Source of the DNA: Plectosphaerella cucumerina
Taxonomy: Eukaryota > Ascomycota > Sordariomycetes > Glomerellales > Plectosphaerellaceae
Direction: 5' to 3'
Length of the DNA stretch: 64,000 nt
Assembly: GCA_020746995.1 (NCBI GenBank)
Contig: JAGPXD010000001.1
Span: 4,278,001 to 4,342,000 of the forward strand
Below the pieces are notes generated by a model. The model was not told where the DNA came from and did no database searches. It saw nothing but the letters and a program-made list of their open reading frames with translations. Shown piece after piece: positions 19,076 to 29,255 of the stretch (positions are counted from its first letter, which is position 1; each line of letters begins with the position of its first letter). Both the position numbers and the translations under genes were made by a program.

Positions 19076-20605
19076 CTACGCGGAAACCCCCTGTAACTTC
19101 GCCAGAGACTCCCTGTAACGCGTTACAATAGCGTCGTAGTCTTTCAACCAGGTCCGCATCCAACGAGACGACTGCAGCATGATTGTGGTATACGAGGCCT
19201 GGTAAGGATCGACGAGGTCAAGCGCCCGAGACACGTCCTCGAGCTTCCCCATGCTGACGGCCAGGGCGACGTCGCTCGGGCCTAGAATGCGACCACCCAA
19301 GGTGTTACCTTGACCGGTTACAGCGACGTGCGCCTGGGTAAGCAGGAAATGGGCGTGGAGAACGGCAGGCGCAGCGGTCAGAGATGCGCCGGCGAGCATC
19401 ATCGAAGTGCCCATGTCTGCGAAGCGCTGGACGGCTGAGTGGCACGCATCGACAAGGCGGCGAAGTGTACGATCCACCTCGGGCGAGACGTCGACGGGGG
19501 TTGCAAAGTCGGTCATGGTGATCTTCTCGGGGACGTAGGGCGCTGCGAAGGAAACCTTGTTTGTGGGTGTGTGTAGGACGATCTCGTGGATGAGGACGAG
19601 CGCGATTTCTCGCCAGAAGGCGAGTTGTGGGTGACTGGTGAGGTCCCTCGGGAGCTGGGCATACCATGCGGCGACACGGCCTCGCAACATGGCCATCTGG
19701 CTGGCAGCATCGTCAACGGCTCTGTAGACTGTGAGGTTGCAGAGGTCCAACTGTTCAGCAATGTCGCCACAGATCCTCGTCACCCGGGCGATCTGCGAGA
19801 GCAAGCCATCCCCGCCATCCAAGAGTCGGACACATTCTTCGAGGTAAGGGGTCCAGGCAAGAGTCGGTGGGCGCCTGGTGCCGAGCGCCTGCGCGGTTGT
19901 GGCAAGATAACAAGCAACCCAGGTTCTCCGCGCATCCAGCGATGTTGGGTCTTTGGTTGCTGAGAAGTAGGCCGGCGGAGACCTGGCGAGCTGAGGTCCT
20001 GCAATGCCAATATCGATGGCCATGTCTACCGCGAGCTGGACGAGCTGGTAGCAGTGCCCATGGGGAGAATGCCTGGCTTGCCGAAACCAGAAGGCCGCCA
20101 TCAGCAGGGCCTTGACCATCTGAAGGGACCTATTTCCCCGTGCGATGATCTCGTTGCCGAACTCCGACATAGCCCTGACGACGAGCTCCTCCTGGGTCTG
20201 CAGCTGGAGGCCAGTTTCCCCAGGAAAGGCCATGATAGCGAAGAGAAGATGCGGCGCCGTGGTTCGGAGGCCGTCGAGGTCCAAAATGTCTGCCGGTGAC
20301 AGGACGGGCCACGCCACCAGGGCTCTCGAGGCAAAGTCAGCCAGCACGCGCCGCTGGGTGCCTGGGCTGATTCTTGCGTCGAGAAAAGCTGTGAGAGACT
20401 CGTCGGCGGGGGGTGTCTCCTTGGTCACCCGAAGCTCGTTGAGTTGGGCCTCAAGTTCGGCGATGCGGTCGCGCTGAAGGCGAGGCGCGGCCAGGACACA
20501 TTCGAAGCCTGCGCGTTCGCAGCGGCTGCAGGGCCCGGAAGGTGAAGGGTCGCATTTGATCTTGAGCTTCTGGCAGGCCTCGCAGGCCCGGGGTCGTCGG
20601 TTCAT
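19076..20605 (-). CDS. Zn(II)2Cys6 transcription factor
   Basis: Fungal binuclear zinc-cluster DNA-binding regulator; 509 aa from the ATG at 20603-20605, chosen because it places the cluster at the N-terminus as usual. Upstream in-frame codons to 20644 would add 13 residues. Zinc cluster: C8-x2-C11-x6-C18-x7-C26-x2-C29-x6-C36, with the basic KLKIK between the second and third Cys. A short coiled coil (DRIAELEAQLNELRV, about 45-60) likely gives dimerisation. The rest resembles the fungal middle homology region, helical with TAPHLLFAIMAFPG, LVKALLMAAFWFRQARHSPHG-like and DARRTWVACYLATTAQALG stretches. No intron is needed. The target genes are unknown and the neighbours do not suggest a cluster. 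Confidence 0.9.
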   Translation of the reverse strand: MNRRPRACEACQKLKIKCDPSPSGPCSRCERAGFECVLAAPRLQRDRIAELEAQLNELRVTKETPPADESLTAFLDARISPGTQRRVLADFASRALVAWPVLSPADILDLDGLRTTAPHLLFAIMAFPGETGLQLQTQEELVVRAMSEFGNEIIARGNRSLQMVKALLMAAFWFRQARHSPHGHCYQLVQLAVDMAIDIGIAGPQLARSPPAYFSATKDPTSLDARRTWVACYLATTAQALGTRRPPTLAWTPYLEECVRLLDGGDGLLSQIARVTRICGDIAEQLDLCNLTVYRAVDDAASQMAMLRGRVAAWYAQLPRDLTSHPQLAFWREIALVLIHEIVLHTPTNKVSFAAPYVPEKITMTDFATPVDVSPEVDRTLRRLVDACHSAVQRFADMGTSMMLAGASLTAAPAVLHAHFLLTQAHVAVTGQGNTLGGRILGPSDVALAVSMGKLEDVSRALDLVDPYQASYTTIMLQSSRWMRTWLKDYDAIVTRYRESLAKLQGVSA

Positions 20606-21257
20606 CTTGGAGGTGTAGAGAGAGATGTTTACAGTCAGAAGCAACCTGGAAGGAAGCAGCAGGGATATCTGAGCCGGGGGGTGCGGGGTTTAAGCTGCAT
20701 ATCCATCTCACATGTACTTGAATCCACATCACACAGCCTTCGAGATATTGGGCCCCCGAGGACGCAGGGATCGAAAGCCGAGGTCCCTTGGTTTGGTATG
20801 TTAGAAGGCGTAGACTAAATCCATGAATTGACCTACTGCGTCTGATCAGCAGACGCAACTGACAGACGTTAGCTTCCATCTATCTTCTGTTGAAGACCAT
20901 TTGGTCCACCAGATCGACAGGACAGGTCACTTGAAGGGTTGACTCTGACCATCTGTTCTTCACAGCGTTCAACCTTCAAGTTACTTGCAGTCATCGCCAC
21001 TTTTCTGGTCACCATCCCAGGACATCAGGCGAAGATTATGTGACGGACCATTTTTACACCTGCCCGAGAGGGCAGGTACTAGTACCACGTAAACGCCATG
21101 GGAATTGCCCGCCACTCTAAGCCGGAACGCCACTTGCTCAACCCCATAGCTACGCCACTGGCGTAGGTAAACCAAACGCTCAACTAATACACTCACATCA
21201 ACTTTCGCAACGTTGTCATCAGATGCTTCCTAGACAGCAGGATTCTACAACGGTAAG
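20606..21257. promoter_or_regulatory. Divergent upstream region, Zn2Cys6 / GNAT-like gene
   Basis: About 650 bp between divergent starts. Only short, non-coding-like ORFs. No recognised site. Confidence 0.4.
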
Positions 21258-22081
21258 ATGTACACTTACAGCAAATACTGTCGAGACGAAATCTCGGACG
21301 AGATGCTTCAGAAAGCAGCCCTTCTCTTCTCGGAAAATTACGGCATATGGGGTGAGATTCCATCCGAAGTCAGGACCCCCTTCAGATCAGAGCCAGGTAG
21401 GCCGTCGCCAGGAAACAAGGTCATCATGTGTTCTGACCAGAAAAGGAACCCGCGTCACTATGACAGCCCCACGACTCCGATCCCACTACCTTCCAACGGC
21501 ATCAGAAGCCGTTTATGCTACTGCTGTCGTGGACAGCGATACTCTCATTGGCAACGTGTTTGCTTGTCGGTGGTCGTATCACGGTAGAATTGTACTTTGG
21601 ATTACACAACTCGTCGTTCGTTCAGACTTCAGACGAAAGGGGGTCGCAACCCGTATGCTGAAAAGCCTCATCAAGGATAGCGACGAGTTATTCGGCGTCC
21701 TCAGCTCTCATCCAGCAGCATTAAAGGCCCTCTCGCGGGCGGTTGGCGGTACATATTCTCAATCCGATGATAGCAGATTTGCACTGACGTTGTTTAGACA
21801 TGCCTCTATCAAGTGTCTCGCTTGACTTCATTCGAGAGAATGCAGCTGAGGTTCTGGCTGCATCGCCAGTCAAATACGTCAGAGAAGCTGCGTTATTTGG
21901 AACGCTCTTCGATAACGATCAAGCTGAGATCGTCTCGGGCGCTGACACGAACTTCTGGGTGGATCATCAGGAGCCCATGCAAGTGCTCAAGTCGCTCGAG
22001 GGCCGCTGGCCGTTTGGTAATCTGCCTGAGGGTCATGAGTATCTCCTCCTGTTCGAACGACCGAGCACTGGATCTTCCTGA
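21258..22081 (+). CDS. GNAT-like acetyltransferase family protein, first intron unresolved
   Basis: Resembles a widespread uncharacterised fungal family with a GNAT (acetyl-CoA N-acyltransferase) core. The N-terminus MYTYSKYCRDEISDEMLQKA and LLFSENYGIWGE are typical. The core has LIGNVFACRWSYHGRIVLWI, TQLVVRSDFRRKGVATRML (the R/Q-x-x-G-x-A acetyl-CoA loop) and SSHPAAL. The C-terminal part has SVSLDFIRENAAEVLAASPV and LPEGHEYLLLF. The second intron is clear: 21749-21797, 49 bp, joining ...AVG to DMPLSSVSLDF. The first join is not: exon 1 (frame of 21258) must change frame before KGTRVTMTAPRLRS at 21442. The good acceptor ending at 21440 needs a phase-2 donor, and I see only weak ones (GTCGCC near 21404, or a GC donor). 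It may be a pseudogene, carry a sequence error or use a non-canonical donor. Confidence 0.6.
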
Positions 22082-22702
22082 TGTGGCTCTCACGGCACGA
22101 GGCTGTTGTAGCATCTGCTCCGGCCGGAAACAAACAAAGGAGCGCCTCCTGCAGTGGCGACGTCGTCGTGTCGTCGAAGAATAGTGAAATCGCGCTCAAA
22201 ACTAGACAGACGATGATTCCTTCCACCGCCTTCCAGTAGCAGTGCCTGTATCATGCAAACACACGTCGTGGGTCCGTTTGAAAAAAAGGAAGGGAGGGAT
22301 TGAAGTACAGTATGGGATGTCATCACGTGATGCTATGGTCAGAGGTATCCACTTTTCTGGCCTACCGCCTGGAGCAAGAGCGCCTGGCTTTGTCGCCCAG
22401 CGCGGTCGCGTTGTGGTGGAGGCTGTCCCGAAAAAAAGCTCCCTAACCAAACAACTACAATCCTCATCAACACGATCGCATCGGACAAACGAAGCGGGAG
22501 TCAACCCCGCCAGCAGTTCCCGAGCTTCTTCCGATCAGCAATCGCAATCGGGCACAATACCACTTTTGGTTCGAGAACCGCAGACGACCAAACTTCGACA
22601 AACTAGGCAGAGCAGAGCCCCAGCGTCGAAGCTCCCCATCGAGCTCCCGCGAGCCAAAGAGGCCCGCTACACCGACCCGTCACGACAATCCCGACTGCCG
22701 AG
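22082..22702. promoter_or_regulatory. NSP1 upstream region
   Basis: About 620 bp before the NSP1 start, including a 12-bp CACGTG-centred palindrome (separate entry). A 352-codon frame starting at 22242 runs through here into NSP1, but its Arg/Pro-rich composition marks it as a shadow of NSP1 in another frame. Confidence 0.5.
22321..22332. promoter_or_regulatory. CATCACGTGATG palindrome
   Basis: A perfect 12-bp inverted repeat centred on CACGTG, about 370 bp before the NSP1 start. It matches the bHLH (Cbf1/CPF1-type) E-box RTCACGTG. Binding is inferred from the motif only. Confidence 0.4.
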
Positions 22703-24887
22703 ATGTCCTTCAGCTTCGGAAACACAAACGCCAGCGGTGCTGCTGGTGGCCAGTCCAGCACGCCCTCGGCGCCAGCTTCCGGCGGCTTGTTTGGCGCGGC
22801 CACGGGCGCCCCCAGCTTCTCCTTCAGCAACGTCGGCTCCAACAACACTGCAGGAACCGGTTCTGGCACGGCCACACCGACCTCGGGCGGCGGTCTGTTC
22901 GGTGGAAACTCGGCTGCGCCAAAACCGGGTGGCCTGTTTGGATCAGGATCGAGCACCCCGGCGTCGGGTGGTCTTTTCGGCGCCAAACCTGCAGATTCGG
23001 GTGCGGCCAGCACAACACCTGCTACAGGCGGTCTTTTCGGAGCCAATGCCTCAAGCACTCCCGCCGCTTCGGCACCTGCCGGTGGTCTCTTCGGCAACAC
23101 AGGCAGCGCCCAGTCAACAACAACCCCTTCCTCTCTGTTCGGCGGCGGAAACACAGCGGCTGCGAAGCCCGCAGGCGGTCTCTTCGGAGGCGGTGCCACG
23201 ACGGCAGCTGCCCCCGCGGGCGGTCTGTTTGGCCAGACATCGGCTGCGACGACACCTACGACTGCCGGGCCTGCGGCCGGAGCCCTGTTCGGCGGCCTGA
23301 AGCCTCCGGGCAGCAGCACCCCCTCAACTGAGACCCCCGCAAAGAGCCTGTTTGCGCAGCCATCTACGACCCCGGCTGGTGCTCCTCAGGCTGAGCCTGC
23401 CAAGCCAGCTGCTGGAGGACTCTTTGGTGGTGGTGCTCCTGCTGCTACGACCCAGGCCGGAGCAGCCCCTGCAGCCACCGCCGGCTCTTCCCTGTTCGGC
23501 GGTGCTGCCCAGTCCGCGACCACATCGTCTGCCCCCAAGCCGGGTGGCCTCTTCGGCGGCGCAGGCTCCACGCCCGCGCCGAGTGCGGGTGGTCTGTTCG
23601 GCCAGAGCAAGCCTGCAGCCTCAACTGCTACCCCGGCGGCGGGCGGCCTTTTCGGCGGCGCTTCCCAAGCCTCGACCACTCCGGCTTCCCAGCCGGCTCC
23701 CGCCGCTGCCGGTGGTCTCTTTGGCGCCAAGCCCGCGACTACCGCTGCTGCCACTCCGACAACAGCTGCGCCGGCTACTACCTCCGGCGGTCTCTTCGGC
23801 GCCACACCAGCTGCCTCGTCTGCCGCCCCTGCTGCGACCACGACCACGACCGCAGCCCCCGCCGCTGGAGGCCTGTTTGGAAACAAAACCACCACTCCGG
23901 CTGCCTCTGCTGCCCCTGCTACCAGCAGCGCTCCCGCTGGCTCATCGCTGTTTGGTGGAAGCGCGACACCGGCTGCGGCGACGACTACAGCTGCGGCAAA
24001 GCCTGCTGGCGGCCTCTTCGGAGCTGCGCCGGCAGCTACCTCGCAGCCCGCGACTACGACGGCGGCTGCAACGACAACATCGACATCGACTCCCACCACC
24101 ACAGCCCCTGCCACTGGCACTGCCGCCCTTGGAGCCAGCACTCTGGGTGCCTCAACGACCGGCCCGACATCCCAGCTGGCCCGCCTCAAGAACAGGTCCA
24201 TGGACGACATCATCACCCGGTGGGCCTCGGACTTGACCAAGTACCAGAAGGAGTTCAAGGGCTACGCGAAGGAGGTCTCCGACTGGGACTTCACCCTTGT
24301 CAACAACGGCGAGAAGATCCAGAAGCTCTACCTCGACACTTTCGAGGCCGAGAAGGCTAGCAACGAGATTGAGCGCCAGCTGCTTGCCGTCGAGAGCCAG
24401 CAGGACGAACTGGAGGAGTGGCTGAACCGCTACGAGGGCGAGGTCAAGGAAATGTTCTCCCGCCAGATGGGCCAGAGCGAGTCTCTCGCCGGCCCCGATC
24501 AGGAGCGCGAGCGGACTTACAAGCTCGCCGAGAAGCTGACGCAGCACCTCGACGAGAAGAGCCGCGACCTGTCCAAGATGGTCAAGGAGATCAACGAGAT
24601 TTCCAGCTCCATCAGCAAGGGCGCCAAGCCCGAGGATCCTGTGAGTGTTCTTGAGCCAAAGAAAACCTTTAGAAGTGTCCTGCTAATACTGTGGACAGCT
24701 GAGCCAGATTGTGCGCGTCCTGAACGGACACCTCTCGCAGCTGCAGTGGATCGACCAGAACGCCGCCGCGCTGCAGGCAAAGGTGGCCGCGGCACAAAAG
24801 TCCAACAACAACCTCGGCAGCCACTACGGCTCCTCCGAGACGGACGCGGCGGAGAGTTTCTACAGATCGTACATGGGACGGCGTTAA
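22703..24887 (+). CDS. NSP1: Nucleoporin Nsp1 (FG-repeat, Nup62 homologue)
   Basis: Central-channel FG nucleoporin that builds the permeability barrier and anchors in the Nsp1-Nup57-Nup49 and Nup82 complexes. Exons 22703-24640 and 24699-24887 (58-bp intron) give 708 aa. The N-terminal two thirds are Ala/Thr/Pro-rich with about 20 xLFG repeats, mostly GGLFG, plus one FSFG at the start. The C-terminal Nsp1_C coiled coil starts near SMDDIITRWASDLTKYQKEF and contains AKEVSDWDFTLVNNGEKIQK, LYLDTFEAEKASNEIERQL and QQDELEEWLNRYEGEVKEMF. Exon 2 supplies the last coil (LSQIVRVLNGHLSQLQWIDQ) and ends FYRSYMGRR. GLFG dominance differs from the FSFG/KPAFSFG repeats of yeast Nsp1, but the C-terminal domain is decisive. 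Confidence 0.93.
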
Positions 24888-25247
24888 AGAGCAGGCGGGC
24901 GTGGCACGGTGTCTGGATACGAATACGCGCCGGAGGACCCCCGGCCATGGACAGCAGTCGTTTTCACAGCTCGGTCATGACATGGCTTGGCATGGACTGA
25001 GCAGGAGTAATAGGGACGTCGAGAGGCTTTGCAATCATCAATTGTACGTGTACAGGAGCCTAGATGTGGCGATAAACAACATCCTACGCGACACAGCCTA
25101 GGTATTTCGAGACTCCAGGGCCGGCCACTACGGGCCTGGCGAGCTGATCTCCTTCCGTGATTCGCAAATTTCCCTTGCGTGCTATCCGAAAGTTCCACAT
25201 CTTAGAAACGTCTGGGTATGTCGTTTGGTCCGCGGCTGACGCGGGGT
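24888..25247. other. Convergent 3' region, NSP1 / IF1
   Basis: About 360 bp holding the 3' UTRs of two converging genes. Nothing else recognised. Confidence 0.45.
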
Positions 25248-25856
25248 TTAGTTGTGCTCGCCGCCCTGGTTCTTGGTGATGTCATCGCTATGGGGTGAGT
25301 GGTTAGCAAGGAGGCACCAAGAGAGCGTGGAGCGGCGTGAAGGATTGGAGGGGCTGGTTGATGGAGAGAAGGCGGGAAGGGACTGGAGAGAAGCAATGCA
25401 GGTTCGCGCTCAGCTGGATTTGGGGACGAACATGTGGTCAGAGAGCTGCTGCAGGTGAGCCTGCTGCTCCTGGATCTTCTTCTTCATCTCCAGAAGCTTC
25501 TCCTTCTCGCGCTGGCGGATGGCGTAATCCTCGGCGGCCTTCTCACGCTTCTGGAAGGCATCGCTGCGGGAGGTGCAAAGTCAGCTTGGTGAGCTTCGGG
25601 CGAGCGGGGAAGAGCTCTGGGAGCAGAGGGGAGCTCGTGGCCAGAGATGGGCAGTGAAGCCGAGTCTTCGGAAGCTATCGCGAGCTCCTGGAGCCACGAA
25701 GACGACATGATGGAGGACTTACCCGGCACCGCCAGTCTTGGGGGGAGATCCGGTGTCGCCGGCACCCATGGCGCGGGCAGTGGTGGTGAAGGCAGCTCGG
25801 GACGCGAGGGCGACGGGACGGCGGATGGCAGCCTGGCTGATGGTAGTGCGGAGCAT
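25248..25856 (-). CDS. INH1: Mitochondrial F1F0-ATPase inhibitor IF1
   Basis: Small helical protein that blocks ATP hydrolysis by F1 when the proton gradient fails; mitochondrial matrix. Exons 25723-25856, 25432-25563 and 25248-25287 give 101 aa. The N-terminal presequence MLRTTISQAAIRRPVALASR is amphipathic and Arg-rich. The Gly-rich linker GAGDTGSPPKTGGAG leads into the inhibitory region DAFQKREKAAEDYAIRQREK, which matches yeast Inh1 (KRE-x-A-x-EDY-x-IRQ-x-E). A dimerising coiled coil follows (LLEMKKKIQEQQAHLQQL). The last exon gives DDITKNQGGEHN. Intron 1 (159 bp) has GTAAGT. Intron 2 (144 bp) needs the unusual donor GTTCGT; frame and family fit support it, but an alternative 3' end is possible. 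Confidence 0.85.
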
Positions 25857-28788
25857 GGTGAAAGAGGTGAGGTTTGGGATTCTGGAGGTGGCGATGTCGA
25901 GGTCAATTGGAGTGTGGCAGTCGACTGCTTGAATTGGAGGGGGATAGGCAGGTCTTGTTTGGTTGGAGGAGAGGTTGGAGAGGTAGCACACAGGGCAGCT
26001 GGGCGATGAGGTCAGTGTCTGGTGCTTAAATGGGGAAACGGCACAGCAGCAGCGCGACAGGGATCCGACGACGGAAAGGGAGCTTGGGCGCAGCTTGCTA
26101 TGACGGTACGCGTGAGAGGCGGGGACGCCGGGCGGATCACAAGTAGCTCCATAATTTCTCTGCCTTGCATCCTGGCGGGCATTCCCGGTACAGCAAATAT
26201 CAGACCACTACGACAACCGGCACGAGCGACGCCGAGGGAGCCCGCTGCGCCATCTAGACGCTTCCAGCTTGCGGTCGATTTCGACTTATGCAGTCATATG
26301 ATAGCTTCGGGGGTGGGTTTGATGCCTGGCAGTCATGTCAGACGACGGCTTCGCCCGGGAAGCTCATGATCTGGCGGGGAGTCATCCAACAGAGCATCTC
26401 ACCACTGCACTCTTCACTGTTGGTGTGGACCTTGCTCCGGACCTGGCGGACGCTGAAGTGAGAGCCCACTTCCAATGGCCATGCAACATTCACGAGGCAA
26501 CACTCTATGTCCGAGACATGATCTGAGAAAGTCGTCTTCCGACGCTGCAATAATATCCATGCCAACCACACTGACAGCAGTCATCAGGACCACAGCGCTT
26601 CGCGATTGCCCGACTGTGAACTCCTAGGGTTCAGCGGAATAGGATTAGCGGGTGCTGTCGCCAACACCCACTGCGCCTTGGCACCCCACGGGGCACATCT
26701 GAACACGGCGATTCACCCTGGCACGTACATGATGGACTCGACAGCAGCTTCGATATCGACTAGCTTCGGGCCATGCAATTGCTTCCTTCACGACGTGCAG
26801 GCTTGTTTGTCCCTCGGACGTATTTGCTCTCCAAGTCAATGGAGGACTCTTGTTGATTTGCCTCCCGTGACTTGATGTCTGCACTCCTCCCAGGTGGACG
26901 CTGTCCCTCGAGGGTCAGGTTTAGTTCAACAGTAGCTGATTGCCCTCCAGGGGGAGGCAACGGGTGATGATGCACCGTCAAGATATGAACTCCGGAAGAA
27001 GGTACGTGGCTATCAGGCCAAGCTGTTCGATTCGGACATAGGATGCTACATCCTGGCACTGGGGTACATGGGAACTCGAATGCTCTAAGGAAGAGTGCAT
27101 CTGCAACCTGAAAGCCTAGAAGTCTCCTGTAGATTGAATCCACCATGGCTTGCAATCTGAAGGCAGATGGACGTGGCGATCTGGTAGGTCGAATGGGCGA
27201 GCCGTGGAAGGACATGACATCAAGACATAAACGAAGAAATAGTGTGTTGGTCTGTTTGCATAAGTGTTGATTTTCTGAAGTTATGAGGGTTCACTGCTGG
27301 AAGAATGATCTTTTCTCCAGATCTGGTAACGGGCAATGCCTGATCTTGTATTTCTAGCAGGCAATATATCTGCGCCTCTCTCACTCTTGGTCGGGTATTG
27401 TCAAAGGTCGCTTTGGCTGTAATTTCGATCCAAGAGGCAGTGGGCTCTTTGTTGTCTGGCCTGTTTTGGGATCTGTATCTGACTGCCTCGTGGTCGAAAC
27501 ACTGCGAATCGTGATGAAATCTATAATGGCCAGACCGATGGTCAGGGTGGGCTTGTGCATCGTCATCACGGGCAAATACTATAGCACAGCAGGGACATCA
27601 GCACTTCATTTCATTGCCAGGAAGTACTAGAGCCTACAAAACAAGACGGGTGCCTGGCCCTGCGCAAAGGGTGTGGTTGTGTTAGATGCAACATACCGGT
27701 GTCAATCGGGCACGTTTTATGTTCCTGTTGCACTGAGGAGCCAGCCATGTAACACAGCTCCTATCCGATACAACCGAGCAGTCCGAACCCAGGGCCATCT
27801 GGCACCAGGCCGACCAGCCGAGATCGGACAAAGGACGGATGGCATGTTGGTGTGATATATTGGATATGCCACCAGGCTGTGATTCTTCAGGCACACGCAT
27901 GTCTCGAAGAACGAGACATTCATCAAAGAGAGTCAAATGTCGCCCAATTTGTGACCACACGTTGTGGGCGAGCTAGGCGCAGGGATGAGGGAGCCTGCCA
28001 GCAAAAGAAATAATCCCACAAACGACCTGGTCGACCGAGATTACTCGATCATCATCATCTGTCAGCACATCCCCCGATCACAATACTCCAGGAAACCCGA
28101 TGGCTCAATGCGTCAGAGAGGGGAACCGACCGCAGGCATGAAGCTCGGACGCTATGTGCTGTGCTGCAGCCGCTAGGGGATCAGATCGCGTCGAAACCTC
28201 TGTAATCGGCCTGGCCTGTTGTCCATGGTTCTGTTTATGCCTGGTTTAATGAGTGTTCGCTATGCATAAATCCCAAGGCCAGAGGGTGCTTCGGTGAAGG
28301 TCTGAGACTGTGCTGTGAGAGGGCGCCGGGACCCTGACCAGAACCGCGACCAGGAGTGACGTCGCGGATAGGTGTGCCCACCGAAAGGTGATGTAGCATC
28401 GAGGTACAGATACTGCGACGTGTGCGGCTTGTGTACCTGACGCGACTTTTCTCCATTCACGTGAACGCCCGTTTGAGCTAGCTTCAGCACAACAGGCAGG
28501 GCAGCGGCGCCTCCTCCCTGCTCCTGCTGTTACCCAGGCCGGAGCCCCAGAGTGCCCCTTCCTCAATTTCCATCACCTCCCGCAGCTTTTCGTCCTTCTA
28601 AGCAACTGAACACGATCCCTCCTGCCAACACTCCCGAAACCATCCACTTTCCCACAACCCACCACCAGACTCTCGTCTTCTTCTGTTTACGTCCTGCACG
28701 CCTTTAACGACCACTTTCTGAAGCAAATTGATTTGTCTTCTCTTCTCCATCAACCAAATACTCTCTGTACACTCTCCCGCCCTACAAG
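25857..28788. other. Long gene-poor stretch upstream of IF1 and the 14-3-3 gene
   Basis: About 2.9 kb with only short ORFs (150 codons or fewer) of non-coding character on both strands. No transposon remnant, tRNA or clear repeat recognised. The left end is the IF1 promoter. The right end (about 28570-28788) is CT-rich and probably 14-3-3 promoter and leader. A long non-coding RNA cannot be excluded. Confidence 0.45.
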
Positions 28789-29234
28789 GTATGTCCCGTC
28801 TCCTGGCGACCCCCCTCCTCTGTCGTCATCGCAGCCGTCGCCCTGCATCCCGCCAGGACAGGCCTCTCCCCAACCCAACGCCTGCCCTCCATCGTCGGTT
28901 CTCATGACACGGCCGCCGGGTCGATATCGCGACTCGCATTCCTCTCCCCGAGAGACCAGCCGACATCAACCAACGCGCGCCGGAGTCTCTGTTCTGTTAC
29001 GCGCGTTGCCCCGCCCCAGGCGGGGACGGAGCTGGAGGACGACCGAGCGAGTCGCACCCATCGCACCCGTCGCCGTCGCCACGAGCCTCGCATCACTCGT
29101 TCGCCCTCGGGCTGAGTGCGTGATGACCGACACGCGCCCGAATTTTCAATATGATCTGCCGTCGCATTCATCGCGTCCCCCTCAGCCTGCCGTGTCTATC
29201 CCTCTGGCCGCTCCAGCGCTGACCCACCCATCAG
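28789..29234 (+). other. Probable 5'-UTR intron of the 14-3-3 gene
   Basis: GTATGT donor at 28789 after CCTACAAG, and a CCATCAG acceptor ending at 29234 preceded by GCTGAC, a good branch sequence. Splicing removes 446 bp, including upstream ATGs and the 190-codon ORF at 28733-29305, and leaves a short leader 21 nt before the 14-3-3 start codon. Inferred from signals only. Confidence 0.55.
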
Positions 29235-29255
29235 CCAGATACCAACACCGACACA

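Noticed and set aside
22242..23300. 352-codon ORF upstream of and overlapping NSP1
   Set aside because: Arg/Pro/Leu-rich translation in another frame of the NSP1 repeat region; NSP1 itself is secure.
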